DNA from: Salarias fasciatus
Taxonomy: Eukaryota > Chordata > Actinopteri > Blenniiformes > Blenniidae
Length of the DNA: 64,000 nucleotides
Assembly: GCF_902148845.1 (NCBI RefSeq)
Contig: NC_043760.1
Span: 10,952,994 to 11,016,993, forward strand
Direction: 5' to 3'
The position numbers were made by a program, and so were the translations under genes. The notes beneath the pieces are model-generated. The model was not told where the DNA came from. It did no database searches and saw nothing but the letters and a program-made list of their open reading frames with translations. Positions 1 through 20,860 of the stretch are shown piece after piece; position 1 is the stretch's first letter; each line of letters starts with the position of its first letter.

Positions 1-180
1 AAATACTACATCAGGAGGAAATAAAGACTGCGGGCAGCAGTGGAAAAAGGTTTGTGAGGCTTCACAGAAGTCTGTGCCAGCTGTACCCAGCTCTCATGGG
101 ACTGCATTCAGGTTACAAGTTTCCTTCAAACCTTCAAAATCTTGAAAATATTTAATGGTATGTATGTATCCTCTTTACTT

Positions 181-245
181 ACTGTGTGCTGGAGAGCAGA
201 TCCAGAAGCACAAACACATCAGCCAGCTCGCCCTCTTTATACATG
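181..245 (-). promoter_or_regulatory. TATA box and first-exon end of a paralogue of the His-rich gene at 3.4-4.7 kb
   Basis: On the minus strand a TATAAAG box (235-241) lies about 55 bases upstream of an ACACA/GTAAGT donor; the exon would end at 183. The stretch aligns with the promoter and first exon of the His-rich gene at 4676-4745: both share a CTTACTGTGT..CTGGA block, a GATCC, the TATA box and a GCCAC.CCT block upstream. I infer a tandem sister gene transcribed leftward, with its coding exons beyond the left edge. No coding sequence of that copy could be recognised in bases 1-180. Confidence 0.5.
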
Positions 246-476
246 AAGCCACACCTTCAGCAGGAATCAGCCCGGTCCTCCACACCAGGCCAGTGAATCC
301 TTCCCACACACTTGTTTTTTTTTTAACGTGAGTCATCACGGATGGGCAGCAAACCACAGCAGATGATTGATATAATCACATGATCAACCAATGATGAAAT
401 AAATCCATCTGGATATATCTGACAAACTAAAGCCCTTATGATTTATGTTTTAATGTATTTTCTCATGGCTGTTGCA

Positions 477-600
477 AGGCAAGGCAAGGCAAGTCATTTC
501 TAAAGAACAATTGAGACATAAGGAAATTCATAGTGCTTTAAGCAAGTTTCGAAAGGCATGAAGACAAGCATAAATAGGATTTTACGAAAGAACTGTTGTT
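477..600. repeat. Degenerate dispersed repeat with AAGGC units
   Basis: A short run of AAGGC units is followed by sequence resembling the common teleost 'stem in shared low-copy flank' repeats that read like TCAAAGTGCTTTA. It is very diverged and carries no coding signal. The assignment to a family is uncertain. Confidence 0.3.
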
Positions 601-837
601 TGTTGGAAAGCCTCAGCAATTAATAATCTTTTAAGGCCTGGTTTTAAATAAGTGTGTGTCTCAGCAGAAGTTTGTTCCATCATAGGGGGAGTTACTAAAA
701 TCTGCTTTATTTTGTTTCTTCTGACTCTGGAAACACTGGGAACTTCTTCCTGAGAACCTCACAGTTGTGAATGTTTAATATTCTACCAGTAACTCTGAGA
801 TGTTTTGAAGTCCTGGACCATTCAAAGCTTATAGACT

Positions 838-2830
838 GGAATTCAATTCAGCTTTATTTATATAGTCCTGAGTACAACACAATAATTTCTAGGCACTTAC
901 ACAAAGAAAACCAGATCCATGTGAGCAAGCAAAAGCAACTGTAGAGAGGAAAAACTCCCTTTTAAAAGGAAGATCCAGGCTCAGAGGTGGAGACTTTCTG
1001 CTGTTCCGGTTGGAGTGAGGGCACAGAAGGACAGAAAAGGAGAGGACAGACAGACTGACTCTCTGAATCTCTCCAGCATTTCTCAATTCACTATGTGGAT
1101 CGGGGCAGGAAGCTCCATTCTATTGCTGGTTATCCTGGAGGGAGGTAGGTTGAGACAGGGACAGAGAGACTACAAGAGAGAGAGAAACAGAGAGCACGGA
1201 CTAGAAGAGAGACGATGGTCAATGACATGTAATAGAGAAAGATGGTGGGTGAGAAGGGAAGGAGCTCAGTGTAGGTTCTCCAGCAGTTTTTACCTGTAGC
1301 AGCTTGGGCGCCTGGTTGTTCAGAGATTTATAGGTTGAAAGAAAGATTTAAATTCTATTCTAGATTTAACAGGAAGCCAGAGAAGAGAAGCTAATATTGG
1401 GGTGATGTACTCGTATCTCTCCTGCTGGTTCTTGTCAGAACTCTTGCTGCAGCATTTTGAATCAGTTGAAGACTTTTTAGGCAGTTTTGGCCCCCTGATA
1501 ACAGGGAATCACAGTAGTCTACTCTGGAGGTAACAAACACACTATGCCCGGGGCCAAGCATAATTTATCTCTCAGTTGATTTGGGCCAAATGTAATAACT
1601 TCTGTTTTATCAGAAGTGAGATATTGAGTGGATCCTTTGACACACGGGCATCCAATGCAGAGACTGACGCTGGGCTCAGCTCAGGTGTGATGTGCTCCGA
1701 CCTCTTTGTGTTGGTGAGGATTCTGACTGAGCTGCAGCTGTCTGAAATAATTTTTTTTACAATTCAGCCCGATGAAAAAGAAATGCATGAACAATTCTCT
1801 CTCAATCTTGTTTGATCAGAAATCCTTGAATTCTTGCAATATTTTCAGATGGGAGTAAATTGATTTTTTTTTGCTAAATTTGAGGTCTGAGTCCATCATT
1901 ACAACCCAGATTCTGCTTTGACTGGTTTTCTTTAGTGACATGGAATCAAAATGAGCGCTGACCTGAACAGCTGTGTGAACATTTGAAAAACATTTTCACT
2001 GAAAAAATCGCTTGTAAATTTGAAGTGCTTTATTTAGGTGACATTGCATGGGATAACTGGACTTTGATAGATAAAAAGCTACTGTCAATGCTTCTGGCAG
2101 AAAGCAAAAAGACTATTACTAGGAAATGGTTAAAGCCTGAAGCACCCAGTATTAAAGATTGGATCAATATTGTACAGGAAATTTATGTTATGGAGAAACT
2201 GTCATTTTCTTTAAGAGGTCAGAAGGAATGTTTTTTTGAGATGTGGTCAAAGTGGACAAACTATATTAAGCCTGTATTATCTGTTGAATGAACAATTTAG
2301 GTTATATGAATAGCTCTCATACATTTTGATTTTTGTTCTTGGCTGTATAAACATACATACTTTGTCTTCCTTTAATATTTGAGACAAAGTGGAGTATGCC
2401 CTCTCCTCCCACCCTCTGGTATAGTTCTACTTTTGATTTTACTTTTGACTAGTTTGAACTTGTTGTGTTGTTGTTTTGTTTTTCTTACAAAATTCTGGAT
2501 TAGTGAGGAGCATATATGTGCCCACAGTGGAAGTCTGTACACGGTTTTATGCCCAAAAGACAAGTGATATATTCTTTGCTCTTCCAATGAAACAATAAAA
2601 TTAAAAAAAAAAAAAATGAGTGCTGACCTTTAACCTTTTTTCTTCAGAGCCAAAAAAGAACTGTAGTCGTTCAGTGATACTCATATATAGAGTTTTGTGT
2701 CATCTTCATAGTTATGATGGGAGATGTAATGTTCGGTGATCTGTGTCAGAGGGGGCATGCAGATGTTAAATAAAAGAGGTCCAAGGATGGCGCCCTGAGG
2801 AACCCCACTAGTGATTGGGAAGTGTTGATA
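838..2830. repeat. Old teleost dispersed repeat, split by an L1 insertion
   Basis: The segment begins with an ATTCAATTCAGCTTTATTTATATAG motif region and carries the block GGAAAAACTCCCTTTTAA, a GGTTGGAGTGAGG block, a later stretch about AACAGGAAGCCAGAGAAG, then CTGCAGCATTTTGAATCAG, and ends near a GAGGAACCCCACT block. From memory these blocks recur in this order across teleost genomes, which marks a long non-coding dispersed repeat. I do not assign it to a class. It is interrupted at 1965-2615 by an L1 3' fragment; the original sequence resumes at 2616. No intact protein is encoded, and short ORFs inside it are chance. Confidence 0.6.
1965..2615 (+). mobile_element. 5'-truncated L1 LINE (ORF2 C-terminus, 3'UTR, poly-A) with target-site duplication
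   Basis: An open frame ending at a TGA at 2289-2291 encodes the typical C-terminus of a vertebrate L1 ORF2, with the motifs ESKKTITRKWLKPEAPS and WSKWTNYIKP separated by the usual spacing. It is followed by about 300 bases of 3'UTR, an AATAAA signal near 2594 and a poly-A run ending at 2615. The element is flanked by direct repeats, ATGAGCGCTGACCT (1951-1964) and ATGAGTGCTGACCT (2616-2629), which differ at one base. This is the hallmark of target-primed reverse transcription. Most of ORF2, including the endonuclease and reverse transcriptase, is missing, so it is dead on arrival. The single difference between the duplications and the open C-terminal frame point to a fairly young insertion. 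Confidence 0.85.
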
Positions 2831-2911
2831 ATATATAAAGACATACTTGATGTTTCATATTGAAAGCATGTTACGTGGTGGAAGAGGTGTCAAACATATT
2901 TGAGTATTGTT

Positions 2912-3060
2912 GTTGCATACAGCTCAATTTCATCTTGCATGGACCAGGCAGGTAAAATACAGCTGATGAAAATGTTTATATTTTCACAAAATCAAAACAA
3001 TTATGCTGAAAAAAAAAGAGTCCAATCTCTACATATAGCCAATGTACAGCAGTATCAGCG
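2912..3060. repeat. Duplicated segment, copy A (partner at 5355-5515)
   Basis: Blocks CATACAGCTCA, GGTAAAAT, GATGAAAATGT.TA.ATTTTCACAAAA and CAATGTACAG occur here and again at 5355-5515 in the same order and orientation, with small gaps between them. It lies just 3' of the His-rich gene (minus strand). This suggests an ancient tandem duplication of the gene neighbourhood or two copies of an unlisted repeat. Confidence 0.55.
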
Positions 3061-3403
3061 TTGTCTTCTCAGATCAAATAAGGATTTCCTTGAAGATTAA
3101 AGAAATTCCACAAGCAAAAAAGGAAATTTAAAGATGTCTTGTGCTTCTAAACAATCTCAATGAGTCACAGAGAGAACCGATACACTTTTGTGTTCATATT
3201 ATGAGTTTTATTACTCAGAAAGTAACTCTCAGCCCGAAATCATGACATGTTTCACATGTTCACAAAAACTGGCTGTTCACCTTTAAAAAATACATTTTGC
3301 GTTCAAAAGCAGTCCTTATGGATGCAGTCAAAGAAACTAGATATTTCGTGAGGTTTGATGAGGACGGTCTCCGGGGGGTGTCTGGTGTGATCTCCATGTC
3401 CGT

Positions 3404-3412
3404 CTAGTCGGA

Positions 3413-3444
<32 letters not shown>

Positions 3445-4470
3445 AGGAGCTGCTGTCAGACTGCAGGAGACACTCTGTTTGTTAGTTTGTCTCCCCTGAT
3501 GGAGATCCTCAACCGAAGCTTGTTTCACGTTAGAAGATCTTACCCCACGACCATCCCGCCCCTTCTTGTGGCATTTCCGATGTTTGTGGCCACGCCTGTG
3601 CCTGCGCCTCCGCTTGGGTCCGTGACAGTGACCCTGAACTCCATGGCAACCGCCGTGCGAATGCCCACGCCCTCTATGTCCGTGTCCTCCACGCTGTCCA
3701 TGACCATGTCCACCATGTCCATGGCCGCCGCGTCCTCCTCCTGGAAGGACAAACACACATATGTGACCCTTCAGCCCCTCTGCAGCAGCTCCATGAACCT
3801 TTGAGGATATGTCAAGTAAATACGATTTTGTCTTATTTTAAGTTAATAATTTTGCACACTGGATTACTTTTCAAAGGGAGTTGTATCTTCTGGCCAAAAA
3901 GGGCGTTTAAAAAAAAAAGTGAATTAGTCAACAGTTAAACTTGCCTGAAAAAAATAACTAGGAAAAGCTGAAATGGCTATCACAGATGGAACTGTTAACA
4001 TCTCTTTAATAGTGTGAGCCATGGAAAGAGTTTTAAGGACAAAAAAGTGTCTAGACAACACTCAAGCCGGCTGCTAAAAATGTCAACAAGAAAAGAAGAA
4101 GAGGTGAAACAATTGAAAATGCTAAAAACATCTCGAAAAGACAATAAAACAAGTGAAATGTTCACTGTTCTAAATTACGAAAGCATCATGAATAACCTCA
4201 ACCTAAAGGTTACATATAACTTGTGGGAAAATCTGCTTTTTGTACATACAGGTTGCAGACCCCTGGTGCCGTTTGATCATTTATTTAATCCAACAGATTT
4301 GTAATTTTCCACATGAAACAAATCGACTGTATTAAAGGACACAGGGAAGGAAGGCCCTCATATCGCCAATACACTTACAAATGTTAATAGACTGACTTTT
4401 AAAGTCAAATGTAAAGTTCAACGTAGGAATAAAAGATAGAATTTGTTTATTTACCTCGACACCGATTCAT
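3404..4470 (-). CDS. Small His/Gly/Arg-rich protein with C-terminal Ser/Asp tail (PRR13-like layout)
   Basis: Three coding exons (4470-4455, 3740-3544, 3460-3404) join in phase to 89 residues. Exon 1 gives MNRCR. Exon 2 gives Gly-His repeats (such as GGHGHGGHGHG), then a very basic stretch about residues 47-70 (KRRRRHRRGHKHRKCHKK). Exon 3 gives an acidic Ser tail, SDSSC followed by nine Ser and DSD. There are 15 His in 89 residues and no signal peptide or membrane segment. All introns are GT-AG. A 5'UTR part of exon 1 begins after an acceptor at about 4521, and a non-coding exon ends at the GTAAGT donor below 4680. The order repeat region, K/H/R block, poly-Ser-DSD resembles vertebrate PRR13 (TXR1), but this protein has Gly-His in place of Pro-rich repeats, so orthology is not claimed. 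Metal or nucleic-acid binding is a guess from composition only. Confidence 0.6.
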
Positions 4471-4680
4471 TTTAAAACTGGAGCTCTTCTGAAAATGCTG
4501 AATCCACACCAATCGATCCCCCTGTGGATGCAAAGGAAAACAATCTGTTCACAAGGTGCAAATATGCAACTCCAAGGCATGTTAAAAATGTTTCAGTGGC
4601 TGTAACAGATGGCAGTCATTCCACACTTGAAAGAAGTTTAGGTTTAAATTCAACCGAGGTGATGGAGCAGTGAACTTACT

Positions 4681-4732
4681 GTGTTCTGGATGTGGATCCT
4701 CTGACACTGCTGTCACCTGCTGGCCTTTTATA
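4681..4732 (-). promoter_or_regulatory. TATA-box promoter and non-coding first exon of the His-rich gene
   Basis: On the minus strand TATAAAAGG (4724-4732) is followed about 45 bases later by a GAACACA/GTAAGT donor (exon end 4681). A canonical TATA box this close to a short first exon suggests tissue-restricted, inducible expression rather than housekeeping use. A related arrangement is at 181-245. Confidence 0.6.
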
Positions 4733-4899
4733 CCAAAAGCCACTCCTCCACCTGATGCTGTGTGTGTGTGTGTGTGTGCGTGTGGTGTGTGTCGGGGGTG
4801 GTTTTGGTACAGCAGTCACAAACACATTGATAATTCCTCATTGGAGCTGAATAGAGTGGCCCACATGCTGCTCTCTGAAGCGTCCTCGTGACACAGCCA

Positions 4900-7180
4900 C
4901 AGGTTGAATGATCACTTTCTGCTCTTTATTTTTCAGAACAAACTGTTTACTGAGCCTGTTTGTTGATGCCGTTGCTTCATAACCAGCGAGAGCAATGCTA
5001 TCGTTGAACAAAACCGGTATTTTCTCCTCCTGACACCAAAGAAGTAATTGTTTTGGCTCTGGACCTTTTCTTTTTTACGTGTAAAGCCTCATGTTTCTGT
5101 TGTTGAGATTTGAATCTTGAAGGATGCATATCTCTTGACGTAAGTCATTGTATAGACTTTCTTTGACCTTCGGTTAATATTTTTAGAAATCCGTCAGCAA
5201 TAACTCTTCACCTGATTCTTTGGAAAGCCGTCTTATGTCACAAATCATCACCCAAGTCCAGATGTAGTTTATTTAGATTCTGAAAAATTCAAGCATTATC
5301 TCAGGAAGAGATTTTAAAACGTTAGAGTTGCGTCTAACATATTTTAGTTCAGTTCAACATACAGCTCAGCCGGTCTGGTAAAATGCTGCCGTAATAACCT
5401 TTAAATATAGAAGATTTTCTTTGTTGAGATATGATGAAAATGTCTAGATTTTCACAAAACCAAACAATTACTATCAAAAACGGCAACATTTTCAATGTAC
5501 AGTCTATTTTAATGAAACCTTTTGATGCATAGTATGATGTATGTTTTTCAGCATCAGATTACTTCACATTGTCACATTCATCCATTCATGCACACATTCT
5601 CTTGTATAGAATTTCCTCCACTTGTTTCCTAGTTGTGCTTCTTGATATTTGAGTATGTGTGTTTGTTTTCCCTGGATTTTTATCCACTGGTTCTTCATTG
5701 GTGGTATTTCCCTAATTTCTCATGAATGCTTTCTTGCTTGTCTTTCAGGGAGACCGTTTGGAAAACCTAAAAACTATTGGTGTGTTAACAAAAATTGTGT
5801 GTGTGGGACAAAATGTTTGCCCTAATTCTGTAAGATTTCCTCCATGAACATATATATATATATTTATCTTTCCAAAAATGTGTGAATGATCCACATCTAT
5901 CTGCAGTATTCTACCAGGGTGGGGCCACTGATTTCACAGGCACCACAGTTAGGATTTCCACTAACAGACTATAATAACACATGCAGTGTGTATCGCTGTA
6001 CATCAGTCTTCTCACCCTGTTGCACAGCTGCTTGCCAACATCTTGCATGGCAGTTACTATTTGTGAATTAATGTGTGAATGGGTGAATGAGGGTAATTAC
6101 GTGAAAGCATCCCACCACTGAAGTACCAAAAATGCACCAAACACACACACCGCTAAATCTATTTCTTCATTATTCCAGCTGCAGCAGGAAAACTGTCTGA
6201 TAAAGTGAAATCTCAGGAGATTATGTCTTAATTTGCAAAATTTGAATCAGATTTTCAGATTCTAATCATGCAGCAACAACTGACTTGATCCAAATTCACT
6301 CCATCAATCATGCATCACCTGGGATAACCTGTGTAAGAGTTATTCATTTACTGTGTTATTGTCTGCAGTGTGCAGGGTGGCTACGCCTCTTCAGGAGGTA
6401 AACACAGTGAAAGTCTTGTACACTTCATATGTTGAGTGAAGGAAGTGAATTAAAACCATTTCCCTTATCAGCAGCTCACCGGTCTGCACATTCTGCACAA
6501 GGAGGCAGTACAAAGTGCAGGTTGTTGATATTATATCATTTATATCACTGCACTGACTCAGAGAGAGAATACTCCCAAGAGTTATACACACTCACTCGCT
6601 CCCCCACACATTTAAATCTCAAACATTTTGAAAACATCAGCCTCCATTCAGAAACCCAGCCGATGGTATCAACAGAGCAGGTCAAAGAGCAGAATAATGG
6701 CGCTTTGTTAGCGTGGCACACCTTCGATTGACAGCAGAGAGCACAGCTAACATACTCTGATAAAATATTATTTACAGTGCAACTCTGACAAGCCTGAGAG
6801 CTTGTGTGTGTGTGTAGAGGTGACACCCTGTTTCAGTGCATATATGCACACTTTGTACATTTTATGAGCGTGGAGTATGCAGTGATTCTTGATCGACTCC
6901 TGGATCGCAGCCCAGAACAACAAAGAAGCACAGGTACAGTGGCGTGCTGCAGGGCGTTGGTGGAAAATCTGACTGCTCTGCCAGCCTTCTCATAGTGTAC
7001 AAAGGTTACACTGGAAATATTAGACTTTCTGTACATCTTTAATAATCCACTGATCATGCTTGTTTTGACCGTTAGGTCAGGTAAGAAATTTAAAAAATAA
7101 GGATACAAGGTTAGTAGAATATGTGGAAACACACCACACAACTACAGGTGCAGGAATTTGGAAAGAATTCTTCTGGAAGA
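4900..7180. other. Intergenic stretch without a recognised gene
   Basis: I see no coding exon with conserved motifs, no RNA gene and no complete transposon here. It includes the duplicated segment at 5355-5515 and AT-rich unique-looking sequence. Small ORFs, for example around 6430-7140 on both strands, overlap each other and lack splice context or homology that I recognise. Confidence 0.5.
5355..5515. repeat. Duplicated segment, copy B (partner at 2912-3060)
   Basis: It shares ordered blocks with 2912-3060 (CATACAGCTCA, GGTAAAAT, a near-identical block around GATTTTCACAAAA, and CAATGTACAG). Copy B lies upstream of the His-rich gene while copy A lies downstream. This fits the boundary of a tandem array in which a further gene copy to the right has decayed. 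Confidence 0.5.
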
Positions 7181-7186
7181 ACCTTG

Positions 7187-7192
7187 TTTATT
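7187..7192 (-). terminator. Poly-A signal downstream of the 7.4-7.6 kb ORF
   Basis: AATAAA on the minus strand, about 220 bases after the stop codon of the small ORF at 7410-7628. Cleavage sites were not verified. Confidence 0.4.
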
Positions 7193-7409
7193 GCACTAAA
7201 AATTAAAAGCGAGCAGTTACACTGTCATCAGGAACAATGTTTATCGTTCAAACATTGTTTGGACTCCAAGGAGCAAAACCTGTTTTGAAGATAAGTACAG
7301 AATGAAGGCACATCCCAGGTGGCGTTGGTTCTCAGGGTTTGAGTCTGTTTAAGTAAAAAAAAGTTTCCTTTCAAGAATCAAGTTTTGAAAAATTACCGAA
7401 AGATGCACA

Positions 7410-7628
7410 TCAAGAAAATCCTTCCATTTTTTTACTGAGAATGTTGATCTGATTCATCTTTCTCTTCAACAGTTCATACTCGGTGAGTCTCCTCCAGTTT
7501 TTGAACTTGAGGGTGATCTTCAGGCTGCAGTTCCTCCAGCCTGCTTCTAACACTTTGTCCTTCCAGTCGCCCCCACCTCTCAGCTTCTGCAGCTTCCCGG
7601 CAACTGTCGACTCAGCGATATTCCCCAT
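7410..7628 (-). CDS. Unrecognised 72-residue protein, single exon as seen
   Basis: I do not recognise this protein. An open frame from ATG at 7628 to TGA at 7410 has GC-rich third positions and a balanced composition, unlike the AT-rich surroundings. It is rich in Lys, Leu and Trp, basic, with motifs GGGDWKDKVLEAGW and KFKNWRRLTEYELLKRK and a predicted helical C-terminus. There is an in-frame stop shortly upstream (GTT-TGA reading), so this ATG is the first available start. An AATAAA signal on the minus strand lies about 220 bases downstream (7192-7187), which supports a real 3' end. It could be a lone small gene, the last exon of a gene whose upstream exon lies between here and lss, or a processed copy. 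The lss gene ends only 400 bases upstream on the same strand. Confidence 0.4.
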   Translation of the reverse strand: MGNIAESTVAGKLQKLRGGGDWKDKVLEAGWRNCSLKITLKFKNWRRLTEYELLKRKMNQINILSKKMEGFS

Positions 7629-8031
7629 GAATGCAGAAGTGTGAACTCAACCCGACCTGCAGCTTCATGGATCCATACGAAGAGCTACAAACATTTCAGC
7701 TTAATGTGATTATGACAGGCAGGGTGGTGTGGCGGCCGGGACTGGAGCCTGATAACCAAAGAGCTCATTCAGAGTAGAATTACAATATAAAATGCATTCA
7801 GTGATGTGGAAACATAGGACCGCGGTGTGGTTTTTCACTTCACAATGAGACGAAGTTGAGTATCTGATCATCACAGGGACGGCAGAGAGCAGCGCTGCTG
7901 GAATGTAAACACTGAGAGTCATTCCAAGCATGAGAAGCTTTAATTTATCTGATGGGCCCAACTCTGAAAAATGCATCTCTCTGAAGTGATGATGTGTCTG
8001 CGGTGCACCGGTTCAGCAGTCCGGGCCGTCT

Positions 8032-19617
<11,586 letters not shown>

Positions 19618-19716
19618 CGCTGCTGTTGGGTGAAGTTAGAGAGTTAAAAAAAACACTTTTGAGATTCGTGAATGAATGTTCAGGTGTTCTCAGAGTTCCG
19701 CCTCTGTTTCTCTTCA

Positions 19717-19910
19717 CACGGGAAATGTAGTCTTTGTGAGCGAAGCGCGGCGTTTGGTCAGCCGTCACTGGGACTACATTTCCCAGAAGACGTAGCGGTG
19801 CCGTCCGAGGCGCTCGGTACATGGAGAGACATGACCAGAGTCCGCACTGTCCAATCACAAACCGAGGAGGCGGGGGAAAGGGCGGGGCTTTAACGAGTTC
19901 CTCCAATCAC
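19717..19910 (-). promoter_or_regulatory. lss promoter: two inverted ZNF143-type motifs, CCAAT boxes, GC box
   Basis: Upstream of the lss start (19617) are ACTACATTTCCCAGAAG on the plus strand (19773-19789) and ACTACATTTCCCGTG on the minus strand (19717-19731). Both match the ACTACAATTCCCAG core bound by ZNF143/THAP11 in vertebrate promoters. Two CCAAT elements (about 19851 and 19903, plus strand) and a GGGCGGGGC box (19880-19888) complete a TATA-less, GC-rich promoter. Sterol (SREBP) control is known for the family, but I could not place a convincing SRE by eye. Confidence 0.6.
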
Positions 19911-20860
19911 AGCGCTCCATCAAAAGACCCTACACATGTGGCAATACAAGCTCCTCACCAGTGTCAGAGTTACAAAATAGAGGGTTTCTTTCCAAAGATT
20001 TTGATTTTTAAAATCAGTATGACTTGAGACTGTTAGTAGCGAGCATTGAGTAAATTCAAGAGTTTTACAAAGGAGTGTTCAAAACAGCCACGAAGAGAAT
20101 TTGAACCTCAGTCAGTGGAGTAAAGGTTTGGAATAAAGTCAATCATAATCTGAAACACATCAAAGCATCAGACTGATCAATAAATGCAGGGAGAAGATCT
20201 GTGGTGAATTTATAGGAGCGTGGCTAACACTGCAAAAAATAACGGTGCATAAGAGCATGAGTTTATATTTTGTGCAGGTTTGTAGGTGTGCGCTTGCATA
20301 TTTTTGAGATCGGTGTACTGTATGAATAATTGTGTAGAGGGATATTCTCACTCCGTTGAGAAATTCAAATGAGCATACATTTATTTTGTATATATCTTGA
20401 TTTTGCATTCTTATATCTTTGTTTTTATGTCTGGAATGAAATACATTTTTAAAAAAGAAATCCATTTACTTACATTTATTCCGAGTCTTTTGATATTTTA
20501 ACATTCAATAATACTTTTAAAAAATTCTCTCTGGAATTAATAAAGTGTGTTAGATTTTCTTCTGAAGCAGACATGTCACTTGTGGAACAACTCTCATCAC
20601 AAAGGAGCAACAAGAAGAAGTTACTATTTGTAAAAGTACACTCTCATAAGATTTACATATAAAGTCAGTGGTACAAAATTAAATCAAGTTCAGAATCTTC
20701 TCTCATACAAAAGTAGACTTTTAATTCATAAAAACTTTCAGAAACACTTTCACTCGTTCAGTGTGACAACACCACTCAAACAGAAAAACGCATTTGGCTG
20801 TTTTGATTGCAAACTATTGCATTTGAACACTAAACTGATGTGAAAACAGTTAAACAGCTT
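19911..20860. other. Spacer between lss promoter and mcm3ap 3' end
   Basis: AT-rich sequence that should hold the mcm3ap 3'UTR (leftward from 20861). I see no separate gene. Several AATAAA/ATTAAA-like strings occur on the minus strand, and I cannot decide which is used. Confidence 0.5.

Noticed and set aside
5886-7141. Several 60-100 codon ORFs on both strands
   Set aside because: Mutually overlapping, no splice or codon signals, no recognised motif.
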